From positions 791,224 to 855,223 of the forward strand of contig NZ_JAEVLS010000003.1 in assembly GCF_016801985.1 (NCBI RefSeq): a stretch of 64,000 bases of DNA. Direction: 5' to 3'. The position numbers and the translations under genes were made by a program. This document shows, piece by piece, positions 19,113 to 26,503 of the stretch. Origin of the DNA: Steroidobacter gossypii. GTDB taxonomy: Bacteria > Pseudomonadota > Gammaproteobacteria > Steroidobacterales > Steroidobacteraceae. The notes beneath the pieces are model-generated. The model was not told where the DNA came from, did not search any database, and was given only the letters and a program-made list of their open reading frames with translations. The stretch's first letter is position 1; the number at the start of each line of letters is the position of its first letter.

Positions 19113-19517
19113 ATGAAGCCCCTGCGATACATCCTTTATCGAAGCTACAAGACAGAGGCCCGCGCCACCGGATTCTTCGGCTGGGGGCTGCCTCTGCTCA
19201 TGACATCGATTGCAAGTGGGTTGAATGTGCTTGCCCTGATGGGATTGGCGATGTGGGCCATCGGCACGCAACCGAGGCTGCCCGTGGAGGAGGAACGCGT
19301 GCAGGCGGTCTTGTTCAGCATCGTGGCGGTCATCTTCGCCCTGCTGTATCGGCGATGGATTGCCTCAGGCCGGTATGTGAGGTTTGCCAAAGAGTTTGAG
19401 CCGGAGTCACGACAGCAGCAGGTGACTCGAACGATCCTTCTCTACCTGTATGGCGCGGTGACGCTTTTGAGCCCCGCGCTGGTCGGGTATCTAATCAGAC
19501 GCACTGCGGAGGGATAG
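19113..19517 (+). CDS. small integral membrane protein, 134 aa
   Basis: 134 aa with three likely transmembrane segments: about 25-50 (LPLLMTSIASGLNVLALMGL), 65-82 (AVLFSIVAVIFALLY) and 108-126 (ILLYLYGAVTLLSPALVGYL). The first loop carries charged PVEEERVQ. I do not recognise a family and no motif suggests transport. It stands alone between TA modules; codon use looks ordinary for the window. Confidence 0.7.
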   Translation: MKPLRYILYRSYKTEARATGFFGWGLPLLMTSIASGLNVLALMGLAMWAIGTQPRLPVEEERVQAVLFSIVAVIFALLYRRWIASGRYVRFAKEFEPESRQQQVTRTILLYLYGAVTLLSPALVGYLIRRTAEG

Positions 19518-20125
19518 CGCGGTCGGGAGGCGCACTTGCGTGTCCTGATCGTGATGGGCTCGAGTCGAGGCAGCGATGCGCTTGGGGTCCCCGCGCCTCG
19601 AGCATCCCATCGGCTAGGAGAGCGGTTTGAACCTCTTCGGCTACGACCGACCCGGTCGTCGTCCGAACTGAGCGTGTCTTGAGGTCCGGTTTGCGTGCGC
19701 GGCCGCCCAATGCGTCACAACTATCGTGAGCCAACGGCGCCATCGCCGAGATCTGGGATGAGAGAGAAGAAGGCGCGCTCGTTGCGCCGCCCCCTCCCGC
19801 CGATCGGCTGCGCTCTCTCGGGAGGCCCACACCCGGAACAGCATCGGCCGCGCAATCGCCTCGGCGCGAAAACGCCCGGCGAGCGGAAATGGAGCGCATG
19901 GGCGGTGGTTTGAACTGCGTGCGATCCGGATCGAGCGCATCGAGGAAGTTCACCGTATTCCACAGGCAGTATTCTTGCGATTCGCCTTCGAGAAATATCG
20001 GAAGACGCTGAACGTCGTAGTCGATGGAGGGTTGACACCGGTCCCTGTATGCGTTCGATGCCAGAGCAAGTACCGGCCCGAGCAGCTCCCGTCATGCTAG
20101 AGGGTGAGCCCGGAGGAAGGGGAGC
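19518..20125. other. probable decayed sequence, no intact gene
   Basis: About 600 bases. On the plus strand near 19915-20030 a short frame reads IRIERIEEVHRIPQAVFLRF and YRKTLNVVVDGG. It has natural composition but no proper start or end, so it may be a gene fragment. Nothing else is recognised. Confidence 0.35.
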
Positions 20126-20329
20126 ATGGGGACGATGAAGTTGTTTGAAATCGAGATCGACCGCGTAGCGTGGCGTGAACTGCGAACGATGGGTGCGCGC
20201 GGAGGCCAGGTGCCAGATGCGCCGCGTGAGTTACTTACCGCATCGGACGCGCAGGATGCAGAAAGGGGGCACCGCGCACACGCCGGTGACCGGCACGTTG
20301 AAACCTCCGGCTGCTGGCTGCCGGATTGA
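20126..20329 (+). CDS. short hypothetical protein or fragment
   Basis: 67 aa, preceded by GGAGGAAGGGGAG, a strong ribosome binding site. The start MGTMKLFEIEIDRVAWRELR has natural composition and suggests a real protein. The second half (HRAHAGDRHVETSGCWLPD) looks like out-of-frame text, so the gene may be a truncated remnant. I do not recognise the family. Confidence 0.4.
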   Translation: MGTMKLFEIEIDRVAWRELRTMGARGGQVPDAPRELLTASDAQDAERGHRAHAGDRHVETSGCWLPD

Positions 20330-20343
20330 CACGACATAAGGAT

Positions 20344-20364
20344 CTGACTAGTATTCTGACTAGT
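20344..20364. promoter_or_regulatory. direct repeat, putative TA operator
   Basis: CTGACTAGT occurs at 20344-20352 and again at 20356-20364, a 12-base period, ending 22 bases before the antitoxin ATG. Phd-type antitoxins bind repeated sites in their own leader, so this is a good candidate operator. Confidence 0.6.
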
Positions 20365-20386
20365 GGAAACCCAGAGGACCCACCGC

Positions 20387-20644
20387 ATGAAGCGTTGGCC
20401 GGTACAAGATGCGAAGGCGCGTTTCAGCGAGCTTCTGCAGGCGAGCCTCACTCGCGGGCCGCAGCTCGTCACCATGCGCGGTGAGGAGGCGGCCGTGTTG
20501 GTGCCGGTGGAGCAGTGGCGCCGGCTGAATGCTCGCGCACGTCCGGGGTTGAAAGCGTTGCTGCTCGAGCACGAGGCGCCCGCGGAACTCACTCTCCCAG
20601 CGCGTGGCAAGTTACGTCGCAGAGCGCCGCAAGAGGCGCGTTGA
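20387..20644 (+). CDS. Phd/YefM-type antitoxin
   Basis: 85 aa from the ATG at 20387 (MKRWPVQDAKARFSELLQAS); the longer frame from 20363 overlaps the putative operator. Features are the N-terminal dimer and DNA-binding part QDAKARFSELL, the strand QLVTMRGEEAAVLVPVEQW, then a charged, likely disordered tail (PAELTLPARGKLRRRAP) that would wrap the toxin. Its stop overlaps the toxin ATG (TGATG). Regulation is probably by the direct repeat just upstream. Confidence 0.88.
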   Translation: MKRWPVQDAKARFSELLQASLTRGPQLVTMRGEEAAVLVPVEQWRRLNARARPGLKALLLEHEAPAELTLPARGKLRRRAPQEAR

Positions 20645-21057
20645 TGCCCTATCTGCTGGATACCAACGTGGTTTCGGAATTGCGCAAGCCCAAGCCGCAC
20701 GGCGGGGTGCTCAGTTGGGTGAGAAAGACTCACGAGGAATCTCTGTTCATCTCTGCGGTCACCCTGGGTGAGATACAAGCCGGCATCGAGTTGACTCGGG
20801 CCCAGCAACCCGAGAAAGCCGCACAGATCGAGACCTGGCTGGATGATCTGGCGGAAACATATAACGTGCTCGCGGTGGACGCCGCCATTTTCCGCCGCTG
20901 GGCGCAACTCATGCACGGTCGCAACGATCATCACCTGGAAGATGCGCTGATCGCGGCAACCGCGCTCGTTCATGACTTGACCGTTGCCACGCGCAATACG
21001 GAGGATTTCAAATCGTTCGGCGTCGCTCTCATCAATCCGTTTCTGACGCCTCGATAG
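20644..21057 (+). CDS. VapC/FitB-type PIN-domain toxin
   Basis: 137 aa: YLLDTNVVSELRKPK (first Asp), SLFISAVTLGEIQAGIELT (catalytic Glu), and near the end NDHHLEDALIAATALVHDLT (third Asp) and TRNTEDFKSFGV (fourth acidic site). All four acidic positions of the PIN nuclease are present, so the enzyme looks active. Family members cleave specific tRNAs or rRNA when freed from antitoxin. The gene overlaps the antitoxin by one base and is complete. Confidence 0.92.
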   Translation: MPYLLDTNVVSELRKPKPHGGVLSWVRKTHEESLFISAVTLGEIQAGIELTRAQQPEKAAQIETWLDDLAETYNVLAVDAAIFRRWAQLMHGRNDHHLEDALIAATALVHDLTVATRNTEDFKSFGVALINPFLTPR

Positions 21058-21215
21058 TCCTTCAGCGAGCGGCGTGGCCGCGCTTTGCGTGATCGATGCG
21101 GGCGCGCTCAGCGGAGAGGCCCTGCCGTCACTCGATGCGCCGTCCGAACGGGCATGTCTTTTCCGGAGCGTGCGCGGTCTCTCGCATCGAGCCTCAGCGC
21201 AAGCACGCTATTACT

Positions 21216-21450
21216 TGACTCGTGTGCTCCGATTGGAAAACCCTTAGTCGGTCACGCGTTTGTGAGAGCCGGTCTCACGCGTAGTGGCGCACGTGAGGGA
21301 GCGTAGTGGCGGCGTGTTTCCTTTGAAACCTCCATCGGCCGCCCGTTGAAACCTTGGAGCCCGGCGAGCATGTACACCATAGTGGACAATCTCATCAATT
21401 TCGCAGGCTCGCTCTTGATGCGGCGTGCTCGATGCGTCACATTTGTTTCG
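21216..21450. repeat. diverged repeat block, copy B
   Basis: Counterpart of 13297-13500. Matching stretches in order are CGTGTGCTCC, ACGCGTTTGTGAGA, TAGTGGCGGC, TTTCCTTTGAAAC, CCATCGGCCGCC, the palindrome and ACAATCTCATCAA. Copy B has about 30 extra bases around 21280-21305, where TAGTGGCG is itself repeated (TAGTGGCGCACG and TAGTGGCGGCGTG). It precedes the antitoxin-like gene at 21546. Confidence 0.7.
21371..21388. promoter_or_regulatory. palindromic motif, copy B
   Basis: TGTACACCATAGTGGACA, an imperfect inverted repeat (TGTACAC and GTGGACA). Found in nearly the same form at 13426-13443 and 18575-18591. Confidence 0.5.
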
Positions 21451-21545
21451 AGCGCCGTAGTCGTCCTTTACGCGGATCGGGCCTGCAGCGTGAAAAGTCA
21501 CGGATGCATGACTGATCAAAGAATCTGATCTCTGCAAGGGACGAG

Positions 21546-21887
21546 ATGCGCACCCTCGATATCCAGGATGCGACAACTCATCTGTTTCAGTTCGGGCAGC
21601 AGGCCGCGCGCGGTGAGTCGTTCCTGATCGCAACCTCGGGCACGCCGCGCGTGTTGGCGATTCCCGTGGATGCACTCGACGCAGGTCACGTGAGGCGCAT
21701 CGGATTTCTCGAGGCCTGTCTCGAGTCTCGCGTGATCGACGCGCTAAAGGACCGAGGCGTCGTGGGCATCCGAATCTCGAGGGCCGGCACGTTTGAACGC
21801 CCAGCGGGAAACTCAGGGGCGTTCTGGCGCCGGCGCCTGACACATGTGTGGATGATGCGAGCTTCCGCGACATATCCGGGAAAATGA
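21546..21887 (+). CDS. orphan Phd-type antitoxin, probably altered at its C-terminus
   Basis: 113 aa: MRTLDIQDATTHLFQFGQQA, ARGESFLIATSGTPRVLAIP and HVRRIGFLEACL clearly parallel the antitoxin at 14040 (HEAKTHLSRLVEQAARGESF and KRIGFLEGEI). After about residue 58 the similarity ends and the tail becomes Arg-rich. No toxin follows. It is either a stray antitoxin left after toxin loss, or a repressor that could act on the other modules. Its leader is repeat block copy B. Confidence 0.6.
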   Translation: MRTLDIQDATTHLFQFGQQAARGESFLIATSGTPRVLAIPVDALDAGHVRRIGFLEACLESRVIDALKDRGVVGIRISRAGTFERPAGNSGAFWRRRLTHVWMMRASATYPGK

Positions 21888-22025
21888 ATTTCATGCAACT
21901 ACTTACGGCAGGCCGATTTGATAGAGCAAGTTCGCCGTTGAGCTTGATGCGATGAACTGTATTGCAAAATGCACTACGTCGAGGTAACGTTCATGAGAGA
22001 TTCGGCTGAGGATTTGATTGGTCCC

Positions 22026-22328
22026 ATGGCGACACGTCGTGCCCGCAAAAAGAAGGAACATCCGCTCTCGATGCGGTTACCTGAGGCGGATATCGCCATC
22101 ATTGACCGGGCGGCGAGTGTCCGTGGTCGATCGCGAACCGATTTCGTTCGGGAAGCGGCGGTGCGCGCGGCCGAGGAGGTGCTGATGGAGCGGGTGCTCG
22201 TTCGCATGAGTCCCTCGGGTTTCAACGCATTCGTCAAAGCGCTGGCGGAGCCAGCGATTGCGCCGCCCGAGATGCTCGATCTGCTCGGGCGACCCGCCCC
22301 TTGGGAGGTGGGGGATTCGCGCAAGTGA
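22026..22328 (+). CDS. DUF1778-family antitoxin (TacA-like)
   Basis: About 100 aa from the ATG at 22026 (MATRRARKKKEHPLSMRLPE). The ribbon-helix-helix pattern is clear: LSMRLPEADIAIIDRAASVR, RGRSRTDFVREAAVRAAEEV. The tail (MSPSGFNAFVKALAEPAIAP) is the typical TacA segment that blocks the acetyltransferase. In-frame ATGs upstream (21969, 21993) are possible starts. It overlaps the toxin by 4 bases (GTGA). Antitoxin and operon repressor by family. Confidence 0.88.
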   Translation: MATRRARKKKEHPLSMRLPEADIAIIDRAASVRGRSRTDFVREAAVRAAEEVLMERVLVRMSPSGFNAFVKALAEPAIAPPEMLDLLGRPAPWEVGDSRK

Positions 22329-22849
22329 CAGTTCGCGCTTTGCCTCTGTCTTCACCTGAGCCCCTAAATCCGAATCACGACGTTTCGCAATTCTGCTGCG
22401 GGCGAGCCAGTCTCGATGAGTGGTTGAAGAGGCGCGCGCTCTCCAACCAGGAGAAAGGGTTCACGGCCGTCATGGTCGTCCACGAGCGCAACCGCGTCGT
22501 TGGCTACTATGGGTTAGCACCCACCGCTGTTGTGCCAGCGTTCCTGCCTCGATCGATTCGCACGGGACAACCTCCAGATCCGGTCCCGTGCTTACTCCTT
22601 GGGCAATTGGCCACTGACGTTGCATGGGCAGGAAAGGGGGTCGGTCGCGGCTTGCTCAAGCACGCGCTCATGCGCTGTGTTACTGCGGCGCGTCTGATTG
22701 GCGGGCGCGCGCTCATCGTTCATGCGGTGGATGCATTCGCTGCGGAGTTTTGGCGTCGGCACGGCTTCTTGCCGTCCAAAGAGGATCCTCTGGTGCTATT
22801 CCGATCGATGGCGGACATTGCCGCCGCTATCGATAGAACAAACAAATGA
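22325..22849 (+). CDS. GNAT-family toxin (TacT-like acetyltransferase)
   Basis: 174 aa from GTG 22325 (VTVRALPLSSPEPLNPNHDV). Features are FCCGRASLDEWLKRRAL near the start, the acetyl-CoA binding turn GQLATDVAWAGKGVGRGLLK and the C-terminal AAEFWRRHGFLPSKEDPLVL with the aromatic pair typical of TacT toxins. Known members acetylate the amino group of charged tRNAs and stop translation. It is coupled to the DUF1778 gene by a 4-base overlap, and both look complete. Confidence 0.9.
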   Translation: MTVRALPLSSPEPLNPNHDVSQFCCGRASLDEWLKRRALSNQEKGFTAVMVVHERNRVVGYYGLAPTAVVPAFLPRSIRTGQPPDPVPCLLLGQLATDVAWAGKGVGRGLLKHALMRCVTAARLIGGRALIVHAVDAFAAEFWRRHGFLPSKEDPLVLFRSMADIAAAIDRTNK

Positions 22850-22962
22850 GTGTCGAGCACCCACGCTAACAGGCTCATCGCCCTTCCGGACAGACGAATT
22901 GATCGTCCCCCGATTTCGTGGAGACCACCAAAAGGTGGACAATACGAAGTTGGAGGTTGGAA

Positions 22963-23262
22963 GTGTCAGAGCAGAGAACGACAAGGCAATACAGCGACGA
23001 GTACAAGTCGGAGGCGGTGCGCCTAGTGCGGGAATCCGGCAAGCCCCTGTCGCAGATCGCGCGTGAGCTCGGAATCAACGACAACATGCTGCATCGATGG
23101 TCGCGAGAAGAACGTGACGCTCAGGTGGCCGGCAAAACGCGAGGTGAGGTTAAGGACGATCAGGAGGAGCTGGCTCGATTGCGTCGAGAGCTGGCGCGGG
23201 TAACCGCGGAACGCGATTTTTTAAAGCGAGCGGCGGCGTTCTTCGCGAAGGACGTGAAATGA
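22963..23262 (+). CDS. IS3-family transposase OrfA
   Basis: 99 aa from GTG 22963 (SEQRTTRQYSDEYKSEAVRL). It has the helix-turn-helix of HTH_Tnp_1 proteins (GKPLSQIARELGINDNMLHR, W at the end) and a leucine-zipper tail ELARLRRELARVTAERDFLK, ending AAAFFAKDVK. OrfA binds the IS ends and is fused to OrfB by ribosomal frameshifting in active elements. The overlap with orfB is 4 bases (ATGA). Confidence 0.92.
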   Translation: MSEQRTTRQYSDEYKSEAVRLVRESGKPLSQIARELGINDNMLHRWSREERDAQVAGKTRGEVKDDQEELARLRRELARVTAERDFLKRAAAFFAKDVK

Positions 23263-23529
23263 AGTTCCGAGCCATCCGGGACAACATTGGCCGCTTTGCT
23301 GTGGGTTTGATGTGCTCAGCGTTAGGTGTATCGGTGTCCGGCTATTACGCTTGGCGAAATCGACCACCGAGCGCACGGACGCGGGCCAATGATCAACTGC
23401 TAGAGCAGATTCGCGAAGCTCATCAGCGTTCACGTGGCACCTATGGCAGCCCGCGGATCACCCACGAGTTGAGAGCCCAAGGCCATCGCGTCGGCGAGAA
23501 CCGCGTTGCTGGGTTGATGAGAACAACGT
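23259..23529 (+). pseudogene. IS3-family transposase OrfB, truncated
   Basis: Starts MKFRAIRDNIGRFAVGLMCS and reaches the HTH_21 part (VSVSGYYAWRNRPPSARTRA, GTYGSPRITHELRAQ, NRVAGLMRTT). It is broken by the IS66 insertion at 23530; the frame stops one codon later. The DDE catalytic core is missing, so it is inactive. Confidence 0.88.
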
Positions 23530-23610
23530 AAGCGCTCGATCTTCCGCAGCCTGCCCACCTGACCCCGGATCTGCTGGGGTGTGTCGTTTTCTCAACCAAC
23601 GGAGAGCGAC

Positions 23611-23982
23611 ATGTCGAAGCAAGAAGCACGTGCGCAGCGGATCAACGAGTGGCTCGAGCACCTGCGCCGATGGAAGGCGTCCGGCGGATCATTGGCGGCC
23701 TACGCGAAGGAACATGGGGTGGCGTTGTGGGCGCTGTATCACTGGCGCGGTGTCCTGATCCAAGAAGGCCGCTGGGAGCCAGCGCGAACGCCAAAGGTGA
23801 AGCGCGCCGCGTCTCGCCTTGAAGCGATGCCCTTGCAGTTTGCCCGCGTAGCGGTGTCGGAGGCGCCCATGGCGCCGTATATCGTTCGATTGCAGTTAGG
23901 CAATGGGCGTCGCGCCGAGATCGAGTTGCGTCAGGTGGAGCCGCTGTTGCAACTGATCGCGGCCATGGAGCGGCAGCCATGA
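23611..23982 (+). CDS. IS66 TnpA-like accessory protein
   Basis: 123 aa from the ATG at 23611 (MSKQEARAQRINEWLEHLRR). The N-terminal helix-turn-helix is SGGSLAAYAKEHGVALWALY, followed by a basic linker, and the C-terminal part resembles other IS66 TnpA proteins (VRLQLGNGRRAEIELR). It overlaps tnpB by 4 bases (ATGA). Needed with TnpB for transposition in characterised IS66 elements. Confidence 0.85.
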   Translation: MSKQEARAQRINEWLEHLRRWKASGGSLAAYAKEHGVALWALYHWRGVLIQEGRWEPARTPKVKRAASRLEAMPLQFARVAVSEAPMAPYIVRLQLGNGRRAEIELRQVEPLLQLIAAMERQP

Positions 23983-24332
23983 TGCGCCCGGGTTCAGAGA
24001 TCACGGTGTATCTGTGCGTGGCGCCGGTGGATGGACGCAAGCAGGCGGCGAGCCTGGCCCTGCTGGTCGAGCAAAGCCTGGGTCACAACGTGTTCGAGCC
24101 GGCCTTGTATGTCTTTACGACGCGGCGACGTGATCGCGTGCGGATCTTGTACTGGGAGCGCAATGGCCTCTGCCTGTGGAGCAAGCGGCTGGAGCAACAG
24201 CAGTTCGTCTGGCCGCGCTCGGCGCCTGGCGAGACGGTGTTGATGAACGGGCGCACCTTGAACGCGCTGCTGGATGGATTCGATCTGTTCAGTCACGGAC
24301 ACCGTGAGCTCGAGATCCGCCGCGTGGGTTAG
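23979..24332 (+). CDS. IS66 TnpB (Orf2) accessory protein
   Basis: 117 aa with the IS66 Orf2 pattern: VYLCVAPVDGRKQAASLALL, FEPALYVFTTRRRDRVRILY, WERNGLCLWSKRLEQQQFVW. Length is normal. It is coupled to tnpA by a short overlap. The usual role is unclear but it is required for mobility. Confidence 0.93.
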   Translation: MMRPGSEITVYLCVAPVDGRKQAASLALLVEQSLGHNVFEPALYVFTTRRRDRVRILYWERNGLCLWSKRLEQQQFVWPRSAPGETVLMNGRTLNALLDGFDLFSHGHRELEIRRVG

Positions 24333-24424
24333 CGGTTGAGCGAGCATCGATTGTTTGTTTTCTCGGGTCGATTCTTCCTTCTCATTTGTTTCTTTGAACG
24401 CTCCGGCATGCGATACTCCAACGC

Positions 24425-25339
24425 ATGCTGGAGCCCTCCTCGAGCACCGACGCCCAAGCGCAGATCGCGCAGCTCCAGGCATTGCTGTCGGAGCGTGAAC
24501 GACGCATCCGAGTGTTGGAAGAAGCGCTTCGCCTGATGCGTGTCGAGAAGTACGGCGCGAGTCGCGAGAAGCTCGGCGAAGCGCCCGGCCAGCGCGGGTT
24601 GTTCAACGAAGCCGAAGCCGCGGTCGAGATCCTGGAAGCCGCCGGCGTGGAAGCGACGTTGATCGCCACGCCGTTGCGCGACGATAAAGCTCCCGCAAAG
24701 TCTCCCGGCCGCAAGGCGCTGCCCGCCCATCTGCCACGCATCGAGGTGCGGCACGAGTTGCCGGCGATCGAGCGTATCTGTGGTTGTGGCTCGGCCCTCC
24801 AGGAGATCGGCGCGGAGACCTCCGAGCAGCTGGACATCATCCCGGCGAAGATCCAGGTCATCCGCCACGTGCGACCGAAGTATGCATGCGCCCACTGCCA
24901 CGTCGGCGTGATGGATTTCTTCACGCCGGACGTTGGCTTGTACCTGGCTCTGGGCGGTTCAGCGGCACTCAATGCCACGCGCGAGAAGCTTCAGGAGATC
25001 GTCGATCGGCGCGACAGCGACTTGAGTGATCCGACCGTAGCGCACCTGGTGCGGGCGATCGCGATCGATGATAGCCGAGAGTATGTTCGGTATGCGCACG
25101 GCAAGTTCGAGCGTACGCAGCCGATGCTCGAGCGAGCCACGCACATGCTCGAGTCACTGTCTGCACAGAAGGTAGGCGGGCTTGATCCCGCCACACAGCG
25201 CAAGACGGTGGCACTGGCTGAGCGCTGTCGCGCACGATTGGAGGGTAAGCAGTTTGACCTGCCCGCACTGCTCACGCCCGATAAGCTCTCGGCCGCAGAA
25301 TCCATCAGGGCGCTGGATCGGGCTCAGCATGCCATCTGA
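24425..25339 (+). CDS. chimeric IS66 TnpC N-terminus fused to an unrelated C-terminus
   Basis: A 304-aa frame. Residues 1-160 are IS66 TnpC: a coiled coil (AQIAQLQALLSERERRIRVL), MRVEKYGASREKLGE, the zinc-finger part RICGCGSALQEIGAETSEQL and PKYACAHC. At about residue 162 the transposase stops and a different sequence begins, MDFFTPDVGLYLALGGSAAL, through HGKFERTQPMLERATHMLES to the end. That tail is helical and is probably the 3' part of a host or phage gene; its own ATG at 24911 could be used. It sits 12 bases before the next membrane-protein gene, so the tail and that gene were likely one operon. Confidence 0.72.
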   Translation: MLEPSSSTDAQAQIAQLQALLSERERRIRVLEEALRLMRVEKYGASREKLGEAPGQRGLFNEAEAAVEILEAAGVEATLIATPLRDDKAPAKSPGRKALPAHLPRIEVRHELPAIERICGCGSALQEIGAETSEQLDIIPAKIQVIRHVRPKYACAHCHVGVMDFFTPDVGLYLALGGSAALNATREKLQEIVDRRDSDLSDPTVAHLVRAIAIDDSREYVRYAHGKFERTQPMLERATHMLESLSAQKVGGLDPATQRKTVALAERCRARLEGKQFDLPALLTPDKLSAAESIRALDRAQHAI

Positions 25340-25351
25340 GGAGCGCGTGTC

Positions 25352-25993
25352 ATGAGTGCTGCAGGCCAAACCCGCCGTATAGGGCTCGTGCTGCTACTGG
25401 TGATCGCCGGTGCCGGCGCGTGGGTCGGCGCGGTGAGTCCGGCCATCGCGTTGAAGGACTTTACCGGTGCAGACGTGCTGAGACTACTTGGCGCATACGC
25501 AATTCTCGCGCTGGTCCTCGAGCGAACGCTGGAGGTGCTGATCAGCGCCTGGCGCGGCGAGGTGAAACAGAAGCTCTTCTCGGAGGCGCAGAATGCCAAG
25601 CTTGCGCTGCGCGCTCGGCCCGGCAATCTCGCAATTGAACACGTCATGGTATCGAGCATGGACGCCCTGCAGGCCTATCAGAACCAGACCCGCGCGATTG
25701 CGCTGCGCGCGGGTGTCGTGGGTGGTCTCTTGATTGCAGCCGTGGGGCTGCGAACGCTGGAGACGTTTGTGACGGCGCCGATGAGCGTTCCTGCGCTCTG
25801 GCTTTTCAAGGCGCTCGATCTGCTGTTCACGGCAGGCATGATCGGTGGGGGAAGCGAAGCGGTTCACAAGCTCATGTCGACCGTGACTACGTATTTCGAA
25901 GCGGTCACTGGCAAGCTGAAGGATCAGAATACATCTTCCCATCAAGGCATCACGGTGCTCACGCCGCCGCCGCTTACGCCCGGGAAGCCTTGA
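25352..25993 (+). CDS. predicted membrane protein, 213 aa
   Basis: 213 aa with four likely membrane segments: about 10-30 (IGLVLLLVIAGAGAWVGAV), 44-62 (LRLLGAYAILALVLERTLEV), 116-136 (GVVGGLLIAAVGLRTLE) and 150-172 (ALWLFKALDLLFTAGMIGGG). A basic cytoplasmic loop (RGEVKQKLFSEAQNAKLALR) lies between the second and third. The Pro-rich tail ends LTPPPLTPGKP. I do not recognise it. It is preceded at 12 bases by the truncated gene fused to IS66 and may have formed an operon with it. Confidence 0.7.
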   Translation: MSAAGQTRRIGLVLLLVIAGAGAWVGAVSPAIALKDFTGADVLRLLGAYAILALVLERTLEVLISAWRGEVKQKLFSEAQNAKLALRARPGNLAIEHVMVSSMDALQAYQNQTRAIALRAGVVGGLLIAAVGLRTLETFVTAPMSVPALWLFKALDLLFTAGMIGGGSEAVHKLMSTVTTYFEAVTGKLKDQNTSSHQGITVLTPPPLTPGKP

Positions 25994-26145
25994 TCCAAGC
26001 TGCCGACAGTTTCCCGCCGCTTCCGGCGGCAAAGCTGCGGTCGCATTGAAGCCGAAACAAACTCCGAGACCAGAAAACGCCGGTGTACCGACCGTCTGCG
26101 AGCCTGATCGCTGCGGCCACATCGAAGCTACGGAGCGCGCGTGTA

Positions 26146-26298
26146 TCACTTGCGCTGTTTCGTTCTCGCCCCGTTCTTGAGGGGCACGCGATTGCCCGGC
26201 TCGAGCTCTACAAGCCCCGTGCGCTTGCCCTCGATTTGAGTCAGATGCAGGCACCGCAGGTTCTTGCAATTCATGTAATTGCCCTCGTGCGTTTCCAT
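26146..26298 (-). CDS. small hypothetical protein, 50 aa (uncertain)
   Basis: From the ATG at 26298, just after GGGGAGG, it reads METHEGNYMNCKN, LRCLHLTQIEGKRTGLVELE and ends KNGARTKQRK. Composition is more protein-like than the opposite strand here. The frame stays open upstream for about 40 more residues (NIAVIVLSDDRDLAQTRALG), so it may be the end of a longer, damaged gene. No family recognised. Confidence 0.35.
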   Translation of the reverse strand: METHEGNYMNCKNLRCLHLTQIEGKRTGLVELEPGNRVPLKNGARTKQRK

Positions 26299-26503
26299 CA
26301 ACCTCCCCACCATGGCTTCCAGGTTAGATCCGAGGGCACGGGTTTGAGCCAGATCGCGGTCATCCGAGAGAACAATGACGGCAATGTTCTCTAGGGCGCG
26401 TTCGAGGTGAGCCGAAGGCGACGGTAGCCTCGGCCGTCAAAATTGCACCTTGGCGCTATGGCGTGTCGCGGCCCCACGTGGCGATGGCTGTGGACGTTGC
26501 GCC

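Larger units (their letters stand above)
22900..23529 (+). mobile_element. IS3-family element, left part, interrupted by IS66
   Basis: Contains a full orfA and the first part of orfB. The left end is probably near TGATCG at 22900, but cannot be fixed because the right end is missing. The copy is cut at 23530 by the IS66 end that starts GTAAGCG. Confidence 0.75.
23530..24910 (+). mobile_element. IS66-family element, left part
   Basis: GTAAGCG at 23530 is a characteristic IS66 terminus. tnpA, tnpB and the N-terminal third of tnpC follow in the normal order. The right end is missing: at about 24905 the tnpC frame passes into unrelated sequence, so a deletion removed the rest of the element and some neighbouring DNA. 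Confidence 0.82.

Noticed and set aside
13297..21450. Integron cassette array explaining the TA cluster
   Set aside because: TA genes and repeats would fit, but no integrase and no attC-like GTTRRRY/RYYYAAC pairs were found at the repeat blocks.
25971..25977. CGCTTAC as the missing right end of the IS66 element
   Set aside because: Lies inside the coding end of an intact membrane-protein gene and lacks any further match to the left end.
26083..26394. 103-codon plus-strand open frame
   Set aside because: Composition looks like a shadow; the minus strand reads more like protein here, though itself only weakly supported.
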